Shown here: positions 26,390 to 34,854 of the stretch, in pieces | Layout of the letters: each line of letters begins with the position of its first letter | How positions within the stretch are numbered: position 1 is the first letter of the stretch | Assembly: GCA_033852075.1 (NCBI GenBank) | Contig: JAWSVC010000017.1 | Coordinates: 54,344-118,343 of the forward strand | Direction: 5' to 3' | Length of the DNA stretch: 64,000 nucleotides | DNA from: QZLE01 sp033852075 | Lineage (GTDB): Bacteria; Pseudomonadota; Gammaproteobacteria; QZLD01 | The notes under the pieces: generated by a model | Told to the model about the DNA's origin: nothing | Databases searched by the model: none | Seen by the model: the letters and a program-made list of their open reading frames with translations, nothing else | Position numbers and translations under genes: made by a program

Positions 26390-28783
26390 ATGAAGCGACT
26401 ACTATTAGGTGTTGGTGGTGTGTTAGCTGTTTCAGCAATGCTTACCGGTTGCAAAACCGAAAGTTTGGTTATTAATGAATATAAGGCAAATATTCCTGAA
26501 GATGTTCATTCAAAACAATATATTGAGCTAAGGGGGACACCTCTTTCTCAAATTGAAAAAACCTATCTTGTTGTCATAGATGGTGACGAAGATGAAGAAG
26601 GTAAGATCGACTATGCCTATAACCTTGACGGAATTGCCATTAGCAGCAACGGTCTTATTATCATCAAAAATGAGAATGAATATAACGACATAATTTCTCC
26701 CGATACCACTGTGATCAATGATCCTGCAATTCGCACCTATGACCCGGACGTTGATGGGGATGAATATGAAGATGGCGTTTTAGAGCATGATGCTGTTACC
26801 TATCTACTAATCAAAACCGACGCAGATCTGAAAAGAGGCGACGACTTGGACTTAGATAATGACGGTGTTCTTGACCTTCCGGAAGGCGCAGTAATTATTG
26901 ATTCTTTAGGTAGCCTTGATGGCGGTGACGGTTTTGTTTACAGCGATGTTGTTCTTACTCAGTCAGCCAGTGATCCTGATGCGGCAACAAGATTTTATGA
27001 TGACATGACTCCAAACTCCCTTACTGCCTGGGCTAATGGTGATATCTATGAAGATCCAAATAAAGAAGATGAGGAACTACCGGATGAATTGCTTTACGAC
27101 ACACTACAAGCAAGTTCAAACCTTCCTCCAAAGGCAGCGCTTACCCCGGGTAATCACAACTTTAACCAGGCTCCGTTTATCCTTTTAAATGAGATTGCAG
27201 CGACCGGAGATAAATACGTTGAACTTCTTTCAAATTCAGCTCAGAGTTTTGATAACGTTTACCTGCTAGTAAGCAATGAAGCAGACGGTACTGTAGCTAA
27301 TTCGACAGCTATGGACGGTATCATTGCTAAAGAAACTGGTATCACTATCATAACCGATACTTCTGCTGCAATTAGCGTTGGCACAGCTATCACTCAAGTT
27401 GAAGCAGATCTTAGCTCTCTGAAAAAAGAAGTAATATCTATCGTATTGGTTTACTCACCAGAAAGCGCGATTGCTGCCGGTGACAGCATTACTGATCTGC
27501 CGGAAGGGGCTATCGTTTTGGATAATATCGGTTGGGGCGGTTCAGTTTATTCTGACATCGTTAGTGCAGATTCAGCAACTACAGCGATTCGTTATAAAGA
27601 TAACAAGATGGTAACTATGAGTGCTTGGTCTTTTGAAGAGCAGCACCGCACACCTGCAAATACCAATATTGCAGAAGTTGCCACAATGATTGTTAAGCCT
27701 GTTCTTGAAACTCAAAGAACAACTCAACCAAACTTTGATGCTGATGATATGGCATTCTGGATAAATTCAAATGATCCAACCAACGGCAGCATGGTAATTG
27801 CTACTCAGAAGATTGCCGGATATTCAGTATACGACGTTGAAGGCAACACTCTGATTGATGTTAAACCAGAAGGCATTCGCTTTAACAATGTTGATGTTAT
27901 GTATGGCTTTGAGTTAAACGGTGAGTTGGTTGACTTGGCTATATTTACCGATCGCGGTACCAATAAGTTTGCAATCTACACTATCAGCACGGAAAGCCCA
28001 TATCTTACTGAAGTAACTGACTATGGCCAGACAGAAGAACTGTTTGCCGCTGAAGAAGCTGGTGAAGATACTGCTTATGGTCTGGCTGTTTACAAAAGTG
28101 TTGTTGATGGCAAATTCTATGCATATGCCACCCAAAATGGTTACAACCTAGCCGCTCAATTCGAGCTTAAAGCTATGGGCGACAAGATTGGTTGGGAAAA
28201 GGTTAGAACCATAACCCTGGCTGCTGACGATGATGACAAACATGCAGAAGGGATGGTTGTTGACCAGGAATACGGCAAACTATATATCGGACAGGAAGAA
28301 GTTGGCGTATATATCACCGATGCTGAAGCTGCTGCAGACACAGTGCTTACTGAAGACGATCTTTTGCTTGAAGAGGGTGATTACAATATCGTAGAAGATA
28401 TCGAAGGGATGACTATCTACTATAAAGATAACGGCGAAGGATATGTAATGATTTCCAGCCAGGGCAACTACAGCTTCGGTGTATTCAATCGCACACCTAA
28501 TGGAGTGACAAATGGGTATGTATCTACATTCATTATTGCAGATGATATGAACGGTATTGACGGGGTTCAGGAAACTGACAGCCTTGATGTTACTAACTGT
28601 CCTATTGGCACCCAGTTTCCGCATGGAGCCTTGATTGTTCAGGACGGCATGGATACAACTCCAGATCCAGATGATACTGAAACCAACTTCAAATGGGTTA
28701 AATGGGAAGATGTAGCTGCCGGTTTAGGTGATATTTCATTTGAATCAGACTACGATCCTCGTAATCCAATTGACCGTAGATAA
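26390..28783 (+). CDS. Lipoprotein with beta-propeller phytase domain
   Basis: This 797-residue lipoprotein has the lipobox MLTGC, with C21 as the lipid site. The first half (about 25-430) has two related beta-rich units, each with an INEY/LNEI opening (LVINEYKAN, FILLNEIAAT). They resemble lamin-tail-like domains. The second half (about 440-790) matches alkaline beta-propeller phytases. Relevant stretches are DDMAFWINSNDPTNGS, KIAGYSVYDVEGN, HAEGMVVDQEYGKLYIG, DIEGMTIYY, YVMISSQGNYSFGV and the final NFKWVKWEDVA. Such enzymes use calcium to release phosphate from inositol phosphates. CAGGAG lies before the ATG. It follows the exosortase pair by 116 bases. Substrate specificity is from family knowledge, not shown here. 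Confidence 0.88.
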   Translation: MKRLLLGVGGVLAVSAMLTGCKTESLVINEYKANIPEDVHSKQYIELRGTPLSQIEKTYLVVIDGDEDEEGKIDYAYNLDGIAISSNGLIIIKNENEYNDIISPDTTVINDPAIRTYDPDVDGDEYEDGVLEHDAVTYLLIKTDADLKRGDDLDLDNDGVLDLPEGAVIIDSLGSLDGGDGFVYSDVVLTQSASDPDAATRFYDDMTPNSLTAWANGDIYEDPNKEDEELPDELLYDTLQASSNLPPKAALTPGNHNFNQAPFILLNEIAATGDKYVELLSNSAQSFDNVYLLVSNEADGTVANSTAMDGIIAKETGITIITDTSAAISVGTAITQVEADLSSLKKEVISIVLVYSPESAIAAGDSITDLPEGAIVLDNIGWGGSVYSDIVSADSATTAIRYKDNKMVTMSAWSFEEQHRTPANTNIAEVATMIVKPVLETQRTTQPNFDADDMAFWINSNDPTNGSMVIATQKIAGYSVYDVEGNTLIDVKPEGIRFNNVDVMYGFELNGELVDLAIFTDRGTNKFAIYTISTESPYLTEVTDYGQTEELFAAEEAGEDTAYGLAVYKSVVDGKFYAYATQNGYNLAAQFELKAMGDKIGWEKVRTITLAADDDDKHAEGMVVDQEYGKLYIGQEEVGVYITDAEAAADTVLTEDDLLLEEGDYNIVEDIEGMTIYYKDNGEGYVMISSQGNYSFGVFNRTPNGVTNGYVSTFIIADDMNGIDGVQETDSLDVTNCPIGTQFPHGALIVQDGMDTTPDPDDTETNFKWVKWEDVAAGLGDISFESDYDPRNPIDRR

Positions 28784-28797
28784 TTCAATTATTGGCA

Positions 28798-28828
28798 TAT
28801 ATCAACCCGGAGGAACCGGGTTGATATA
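28798..28828 (+). terminator. Hairpin after the phytase gene
   Basis: TATATCAACCCGG and CCGGGTTGATATA make a perfect 13-base stem around a five-base loop, 14 bases after the stop. There is no T run after it, so it may be a weak terminator or a 3' mRNA guard. Confidence 0.65.
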
Positions 28829-28989
28829 GCTATTCATATCTCTATAAACACAATCCAAAATATAATCACCAAATTCAATATCTAACGGTCACCCCAATTC
28901 TATTTTTGAAAATTTCAAGCAGCATCATTACATAAGCACTTGCATTTATTGATATTTTCTAATATCAGCCAAACAAAACTTTAACAATA

Positions 28990-29007
28990 AAGTCATAAGA
29001 CTGACAT
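28990..29007 (+). promoter_or_regulatory. Candidate PHO-box-like site before the protease gene
   Basis: AAGTCAT, four bases (AAGA), CTGACAT resembles two CTGTCAT half-sites of a PhoB box at 5 of 7 and 6 of 7 positions. It lies about 50 bases before the protease start. The nearby phytase gene makes phosphate control plausible, but this is one imperfect match in AT-rich DNA. Confidence 0.3.
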
Positions 29008-29055
29008 ATTCATTAATTACCTTTACTTACCAATTTGATTTTACTGGAATTAAAT

Positions 29056-30897
29056 ATGCGCGTTTTATCGACACTGGTTTTTATATTACTGGTTACTTGC
29101 AACTTATCCGCTTTTGCCGGGGATCAGTTTATTGTCAGTAATAACCAGTTTATCAATAAACTCAAAAATGTATTTAACATCCCAAAACTTCATTCTGATC
29201 TATTGCAAAAAAAGCCACGCCGATTTTTGGTTCAATTAGAAGATGAAGAAACTACTACACAATTCAGTAAAAATATTAATAACACATTTCCAATAAACGA
29301 ATTTTCACAACGCATCAATAATTTCAAAAATCATACAAAGGCTATTAAACAGTCATTTTGGGGATCGTTTCAATCTGGTTTTAAAGCCTTTACAGAAGAA
29401 AATATAATCAAAGACTTCAGCCATTTTCCAGCAATCGCTGTACAAATAAACTCTATTGACTCCCTTAATTCACTAATATTGAATTCGCAAGCTAAGGCAA
29501 TTTATGAAGAGGAGTTTTTTCAACCCACTTTAACCCAAAGCTTACCGCTTATATCCCAAACATTTGTATATGATCGAGGTGCTGGTGGCGCTGATACATC
29601 TGTAGTAATCCTGGATACCGGAGTTGACTATACTCGCAGTTATTTTGGATCATGCACTTCTCCAGGAGTTCCTGCAGACACCTGTTCGGTTATATATTCC
29701 GACGATATCGCAACAGATGATGGATCTTTAGACGATAATGGTCATGGAACGAATGTAAGTGGTATTGTTATCGGCACCGCTCCGGAAACCAAAATAATTG
29801 TATTGGATGTATTTAATGGCAGTTCAGCTAGTAGTTTCGATGTTATATCGGCAATTAACTGGGCGGTATCCAACCAAGATACATACAATATTGTTGCAAT
29901 GAATCTTAGTCTTGGTGATGGTACACAACGCTCAACCCACTGCGAAAATTATTATAAGACCTATTTTCAATATGCTCGTGATGTTGGCATCCTTGCTGCA
30001 GTTTCATCCGGTAATGATGCACATACCGATGGCATAAGTAGCCCGGCTTGTAATAGTAATGTAATTTCCGTTGGAGCTGTTTACGATGCTAATGTCGGTG
30101 GACTCTCTTATGGAGTCTGCACTGATAGTAGCTCTACTGCTGATCAAATCACTTGCTTTTCTAATAGTGGCTCGATATTGGATATTCTAGCTCCAGGAGC
30201 ATTAATCACCGCTGGGGGGTATACCTTGGCAGGAACATCCATGGCCGCTCCTCATGTTGCCGGAGCCATTGCGGTTGCACGATCATATTACACCAATGCA
30301 GAATATACGACTGACGATATTGAAGCCATGCTAGTTAACAATGGGCCTCTAATTACTGACTCTAGAAACGGCATTCAAACTCCCCGCCTGGATCTTGGTG
30401 ATTTATTCCCTACCGTAGGAAGTGCTTTCGAAACCCCAATTTCATTAGCATCTGCAAACAGCGGTACCTTATCCGGTAATAATCAGTTTGCAACCAAACA
30501 AGATTCAGAACCGGATCATGCCGGTAACTCTGGCGGAAGTTCAGTATGGTTTGAGTGGAAAGCGCCAACTACTGGGGTTTATACATTTAACACTTATGGA
30601 AGCGATTTTGATACATTGCTGGCAATCTATACTGGTTCTGATCTAGGATCTCTGGTCGAAATTGCATCTTGTGATGATTCCGAATCACCAGAGACCAATT
30701 GTAAAATAACCGTTCAGATAACAGCAGGACAGTCATTCATGATAGCTGTAGATGGCAAAGATGGGATAACTGGAAACTATGCTATCAATTGGGAATATTC
30801 CCCTATTCCCGAAGAAGAGGAGATTCCATTTTTACCTCCTATCGGTTATCTATTCTTTACAGCAATTTTATTAATCACCGGATATCGTAAATCATAG
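29056..30897 (+). CDS. Secreted subtilisin-like serine protease (S8) with IPFLPPIG-type C-terminal tail
   Basis: This 613-residue exported S8 protease has a signal peptide (ending about SAFAG) and a pro-region. The catalytic domain has D187 (VVILDTGVDY), H230 (GHGTNVSG), oxyanion N320 (SSGNDAH) and S395 (GTSMAAPHVAGA), all intact. A C-terminal beta-sandwich like the pre-peptidase domain follows (WFEWKAPTTGVYTFNTYGSD, FDTLLAIYTGS). The last 25 residues have an acidic lead, IPFLPPIG, a hydrophobic helix and GYRKS. That is a sorting-tail architecture resembling IPTLxxWG signals (I, P, L and G kept). It therefore looks like a client of the small exosortase 3.4 kb upstream. A TGGA-type site precedes the ATG; an earlier in-frame codon at 29035 is less likely. 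Confidence 0.9.
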   Translation: MRVLSTLVFILLVTCNLSAFAGDQFIVSNNQFINKLKNVFNIPKLHSDLLQKKPRRFLVQLEDEETTTQFSKNINNTFPINEFSQRINNFKNHTKAIKQSFWGSFQSGFKAFTEENIIKDFSHFPAIAVQINSIDSLNSLILNSQAKAIYEEEFFQPTLTQSLPLISQTFVYDRGAGGADTSVVILDTGVDYTRSYFGSCTSPGVPADTCSVIYSDDIATDDGSLDDNGHGTNVSGIVIGTAPETKIIVLDVFNGSSASSFDVISAINWAVSNQDTYNIVAMNLSLGDGTQRSTHCENYYKTYFQYARDVGILAAVSSGNDAHTDGISSPACNSNVISVGAVYDANVGGLSYGVCTDSSSTADQITCFSNSGSILDILAPGALITAGGYTLAGTSMAAPHVAGAIAVARSYYTNAEYTTDDIEAMLVNNGPLITDSRNGIQTPRLDLGDLFPTVGSAFETPISLASANSGTLSGNNQFATKQDSEPDHAGNSGGSSVWFEWKAPTTGVYTFNTYGSDFDTLLAIYTGSDLGSLVEIASCDDSESPETNCKITVQITAGQSFMIAVDGKDGITGNYAINWEYSPIPEEEEIPFLPPIGYLFFTAILLITGYRKS

Positions 30898-30920
30898 AAT
30901 GCTACTTAGCAGAGTCTTTT

Positions 30921-31006
30921 GGATTAGCTCAGAACAAACCAAGGATGAAGACATTTATATTAACTTTCTCCTATAGCTTCAACCTTGGCTAATTCTGGGC
31001 TAATCC
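30921..31006. repeat. Long imperfect inverted repeat
   Basis: The arms are 30921-30950 and 30977-31006. They agree in GGATTAGC, CAGAA, CCAAGG and TGAAG, with a few mismatches, and are separated by a 26-base AT-rich loop. It could be a bidirectional terminator, a structured RNA or a remnant of a small mobile repeat. I see no other copy in this window. Confidence 0.7.
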
Positions 31007-31152
31007 TAAGGGCTCGACCAACTTTCAAGACTTTATTCAACCCAAAAAAGTTTTATTACAAGCTATTTACTAACTAATTAAAATTATCATATTAAATATT
31101 CATCACTTACATCTATATGAAAATTAAAATGTTTACGCTTGTCATACATTTT

Positions 31153-31164
31153 GATGGCAGCGTG
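31153..31164 (+). promoter_or_regulatory. Possible ops-like element
   Basis: GATGGCAGCGTG matches the RfaH-recruiting ops sequence GGCGGTAGCGTG at nine of twelve positions, including the last five. It lies about 95 bases before the first export gene of a long polysaccharide operon, which is where such elements occur. The match is imperfect. Confidence 0.3.
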
Positions 31165-31260
31165 CAAATTTTCATTAAACTGTCATATTCATCCCTTATA
31201 GTTGCCGCTCATTACAAAATTGAAACAAATGTAAGACATCCTAAATGGGGTGGAGGTTAA

Positions 31261-31836
31261 ATGAAAAACGTAGTTCGCAATATTTTCCTGTTGCTTTTTT
31301 TATCGCATATCGCCATTACTTCTTATGCAACCAGCAATGAAGATTCAAAAAGCTATACCTATAAAGTGCAACCAGGAGATATCATCTCAGTTTCAGTATG
31401 GAAAGAGGAAGATCTGCAAAGAGATGTTCTAATCCGTCCTGACAGCGCCTTTTCATTCCCTCTTATTGGTGAAATTAAAACCAAAGAAAAAGGTGTTGCT
31501 CAAATCAAAGAAGAGATCACTGCAAAGCTGGAAAAATTCATTCCTCAACCAGATGTTTCAGTATCTCTAAGACAAATCAATGGCAATAAAATCTATGTAA
31601 TTGGCAAGGTAAACCGCCCGGGTGAATTTGCCCTTATTAAACCGTTAGATATCATCCAGGCACTAAGTTTGGCTGGCGGAACTGCAACTTTTGCAGAACT
31701 AGATGACATCATTATTCTTCGTCGTGAAAATGGAACTCAGCGTGCAATCCCCTTCGACTACCTGGAAGTAGAGAGAGGGAAAAAACTGGAACAAAACATC
31801 ATCCTAAAAAGCGGTGATGTAGTTGTTGTTCCTTAA
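31261..31836 (+). CDS. Polysaccharide export protein (Wza/EpsE-like)
   Basis: This 191-residue periplasmic or outer-membrane export protein has a signal peptide ending near TSYAT. The Poly_export/SLBB layout is clear: YKVQPGDIISVSVWKEEDLQ at about 34-53, then VYVIGKV-type SLBB with KIYVIGKVNRPGEFALIKPL, and a final ILKSGDVVVVP. It is shorter than Wza and has no lipobox, so it is of the small EpsE type found in exosortase-linked clusters. GGAGG precedes the ATG. It begins a run with the outer-membrane and chain-length genes (gaps 21 and 31 bases). Confidence 0.92.
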   Translation: MKNVVRNIFLLLFLSHIAITSYATSNEDSKSYTYKVQPGDIISVSVWKEEDLQRDVLIRPDSAFSFPLIGEIKTKEKGVAQIKEEITAKLEKFIPQPDVSVSLRQINGNKIYVIGKVNRPGEFALIKPLDIIQALSLAGGTATFAELDDIIILRRENGTQRAIPFDYLEVERGKKLEQNIILKSGDVVVVP

Positions 31837-31857
31837 ATATTATATCAGGGGAACACT

Positions 31858-33021
31858 GTGAGAAGCGGGTTAATCGTTATTATCCTCTGCACTCCTTTTT
31901 CTGTATCAGGTAGCGAAATGACGTGGCAATTTAACTCAAAAATTGGCGGCACTCATTATGAGAACATCAGCCTATCTAAAAACCCAAGGGGAGCAGAAAA
32001 CCTTATGAGCGTTATGCTTTCTGGCGGCCTGGAATATTCGACACCAGTTGCAAATATCAGCGCAAAACCAACCCTAGCAACAAACCGATATAGCGATAGC
32101 ACGCGCAACAATATCGACCGCGGCCTGAATATCTCAGCAAACTATGTAACAGAGAATGCAAGATTTTCCCTTAATCTTGACGCGCAGCGCGATACATCTT
32201 TTGACAGTGAACTTACAACTACCGGTTATATTGATAAAAAAGTTAATCGCAAATCAGATATGCACTCACCAGCTGTAACTTTTTTCCTGGATGAACTTAG
32301 CACCATTTCGCTAAGCCATTCCTTTACCGATGTAGATTATGCCAATGGAATCAACGCAGGATTATTTGACTATCAATATTCCAACACCAGCATATCTTAT
32401 TCTAGAATCACCAAAACACTGGGCACAATAAGCCTTACCCTTGCAGATGTTACACAAGAAATCGACCAGCTTAACAGCAAATACGACACCAAAATTATCC
32501 AGGCAGGCTTCAGCAAACAATTATCAGCAACCATTTCCGCAAATGTTTATGCCGGGCTGCGCAAATATGACACCAACATCGGCTATGCAAATTACAACAG
32601 TTCAGATAATGGCTGGGTAATGGATTTATCAGCAGGCAAGGCATTTAGCCACTCCAATCTTTCTGTTTCAGCGTCACGCGAGGTAACACCTAGTGGTGGT
32701 GGCTACATGGTTTTAAAGAACCAGGTAAGTCTTGGCTATAGATACCCACTCAGCCCACAACTAACCGCACGAGTAGATGCAATCGCTCTTAAGAACATTC
32801 GCGAAACCGAGAGTGGTGACCTAAATAGATATTACGGCAATGCTGATCTTGGCCTTATCTACAACTTTGAACCTAACTGGAACATCTCACTTCATATTCA
32901 ACACCGCAAAAACCATTCTGAAGAGGGAATACCAGGCAAAGATAACGTAATTATGTTCAATGTAAGTTACGCAGGGCCAAAGACACCTGTAAAAAATTAC
33001 CATCGCAATACTGAGTTTTAA
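31858..33021 (+). CDS. Outer-membrane beta-barrel protein of the exopolysaccharide system
   Basis: This 387-residue exported protein starts with GTG, preceded by AGGGGA. A signal peptide (ending about SVSGSE) leads into a long series of amphipathic strands (GGLEYSTPVANISAKPTL, FSLNLDAQRDTS, NISLHIQHRKNH). That fits the outer-membrane barrel usually found beside the export protein in exosortase clusters; it may form the outer pore or a guide for the polymer. I do not see a sorting tail. The position between the export protein and the chain-length gene supports the role. The specific subfamily is unclear. Confidence 0.8.
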   Translation: MRSGLIVIILCTPFSVSGSEMTWQFNSKIGGTHYENISLSKNPRGAENLMSVMLSGGLEYSTPVANISAKPTLATNRYSDSTRNNIDRGLNISANYVTENARFSLNLDAQRDTSFDSELTTTGYIDKKVNRKSDMHSPAVTFFLDELSTISLSHSFTDVDYANGINAGLFDYQYSNTSISYSRITKTLGTISLTLADVTQEIDQLNSKYDTKIIQAGFSKQLSATISANVYAGLRKYDTNIGYANYNSSDNGWVMDLSAGKAFSHSNLSVSASREVTPSGGGYMVLKNQVSLGYRYPLSPQLTARVDAIALKNIRETESGDLNRYYGNADLGLIYNFEPNWNISLHIQHRKNHSEEGIPGKDNVIMFNVSYAGPKTPVKNYHRNTEF

Positions 33022-33052
33022 TATTTGAATTAATTTAACTGGAAATACAATC

Positions 33053-34822
33053 GTGCAAGATATACAGACAAAATCAATACAAGAATATATAGCGGGGATT
33101 AAAAGGCGCAAAGGGAAAGTTGCCATTACCTTTTTTGTATTACTGCTTATTACTATGGCACTGGCGTTCGGACTTCCTGCCGTTTATCGGTCCTCGGCCA
33201 CTATCCTAATTGAACAACAGGAGATCCCTGAAGATCTTGTGCGCTCCACGGTTACCAGCTATGCCGACCAGCGTATTCAGATGATCACCCAGCGGGCAAT
33301 GCGTACTGATAATCTGTGGAAAATAATCGAGAAATACGACCTGTATAAAAAGAAAAGGGAAAACTACCCTAGAGAAGTAGTAATTGAAGAGATGCGTGAG
33401 GATGTAGCGCAAAATATTATCAGTGCAGAAGTAGTGGATCCACGTACCGGCAGACCAACCAATGCCACTATTGCATTTTCTCTTTCCTATGACAATGAGT
33501 CTCCGGCAATGGCGCAGAAGGTTGCCAATGATCTTACTTCTCTTTATCTGAAAGAAAATATAAAAAACCGGAAGCAGAAGGCATCGGAGACCTCCATTTT
33601 CCTGACTGAAGAAGCGGAAAAGCTAGAGAACAAAATATCTCTGCTTGAAGAAGAACTTGCCAAGTTCAAACAAGAAAACAGAGGCAAGCTACCTGAACTT
33701 ATCGACATGAATCTATCCCTGATGAATCGTATTGACAGCCAAATTGATGAGGTAGAAAACCAGCTACGCAATCTGCAAGAGCGCAAAATTTATCTTGATT
33801 CTGAACTGGCTCAACTCAATCCGTACTCAACTCTGTTTTCATCTACAGGAGAAAGAATCCTAAGCCCAGAAGACAGGCTTAAGATGCTGCAAACCAAATA
33901 TCTGACTGAATCATCAAAGTATGCAGAAGACCATCCCGACCTGATTAGAATGAAAAATGAGATTGAAAAACTTCAGAGCGAAATTGGCTGGGTTGATGAA
34001 GCAGAGAATCTGGCAAAACAACTGGAAGCCTTAAAATCACAACTTAGTGATCTTAACAGCCGTTATTCAGAAAGCCATCCTGATGTAAAAAAAGTAAAAC
34101 GCGAAATCGAAGCAACAAACACACAACTGAATGCAATTCGTGACAAACAGCAGAACAAAGCACAATCTAAAAGCGGATTTAGCAAACCAGATAATCCGGC
34201 CTATGTACAATTGAAAGCACAACTTGAAGCAACACTTGTAGAAATAGAATCATTAAAACAAAAACGGGAACGCCTAACGGAAAAATATCAAGAGTATGAA
34301 CAACGCATAATTGAAACACCGATTGTTGAGAGAGACTACAGAGCTCTAATACGTGACTATGAACAAGCTGTTACCAAGCACAGCGATATTAAAGCAAGGC
34401 AGATGGAAGCCAAACTCGGACAATCACTGGAGGAGGGGCGCAAGGGAGAGAGATTCGAACTTATTGAACCACCATTGCTACCAGAAAAGCCATTAAAGCC
34501 AAACCGCAAGGTAATACTAGCTCTAGGATTAATTCTATCGATTGGTGTAGCTTTAGGAATGGGCATTGCACTAGACCAAATCGACGTTAGAATTTGGGGA
34601 TATACCGAAGTAAAAACCATATCTGGTAGTACGCCACTGGTAGCTATCCCATTTATTGAAACTTCAGGCGATCGCCGTCAGAAGTGGATATTACGTTTAG
34701 GTGGGCTGTTGATACTGGTAATCATAATCACCTTGGCACTATATGGAACCCATGCTTTTTACAAGCCTCTTGATGTGCTGTGGTACATCATTATGCGCAA
34801 AGCGGAATTAATGTTTATCTAG
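33053..34822 (+). CDS. Chain-length determinant (Wzz/GumC-like) of exosortase-linked type
   Basis: This 589-residue inner-membrane co-polymerase starts with GTG. It has an N-terminal membrane helix (about 22-42) and a Wzz-type periplasmic region. A long coiled coil (about 160-440) contains the repeated SESHPDVKKVKREIE and SSKYAEDHPDLIRMKNEIE segments. The GNVR-like end (EPPLLPEKPLKPNRK) leads into a second membrane helix, with another near residue 550. It lacks the kinase domain of Wzc, which is supplied by the next gene 32 bases away. Its role is to set polymer length and couple synthesis to export. Confidence 0.92.
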   Translation: MQDIQTKSIQEYIAGIKRRKGKVAITFFVLLLITMALAFGLPAVYRSSATILIEQQEIPEDLVRSTVTSYADQRIQMITQRAMRTDNLWKIIEKYDLYKKKRENYPREVVIEEMREDVAQNIISAEVVDPRTGRPTNATIAFSLSYDNESPAMAQKVANDLTSLYLKENIKNRKQKASETSIFLTEEAEKLENKISLLEEELAKFKQENRGKLPELIDMNLSLMNRIDSQIDEVENQLRNLQERKIYLDSELAQLNPYSTLFSSTGERILSPEDRLKMLQTKYLTESSKYAEDHPDLIRMKNEIEKLQSEIGWVDEAENLAKQLEALKSQLSDLNSRYSESHPDVKKVKREIEATNTQLNAIRDKQQNKAQSKSGFSKPDNPAYVQLKAQLEATLVEIESLKQKRERLTEKYQEYEQRIIETPIVERDYRALIRDYEQAVTKHSDIKARQMEAKLGQSLEEGRKGERFELIEPPLLPEKPLKPNRKVILALGLILSIGVALGMGIALDQIDVRIWGYTEVKTISGSTPLVAIPFIETSGDRRQKWILRLGGLLILVIIITLALYGTHAFYKPLDVLWYIIMRKAELMFI

Positions 34823-34854
34823 CCAATCATAAAAACTATTTACTTGGTGTAAAA

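Larger units (their letters stand above)
30898..31260. other. Leader region of the exopolysaccharide cluster
   Basis: This 363-base gap has no gene. It contains a long imperfect inverted repeat (30921-31006), described separately, and a possible ops-like element at 31153-31164. The rest is AT-rich and should hold the promoter for the export and chain-length genes. The SD GGAGG lies just before the ATG at 31261. Confidence 0.6.

Noticed and set aside
34780..34854. Longer N-terminus of the BY-kinase-like protein
   Set aside because: It overlaps the chain-length gene end; MEKIKKAL is the usual start of this family.
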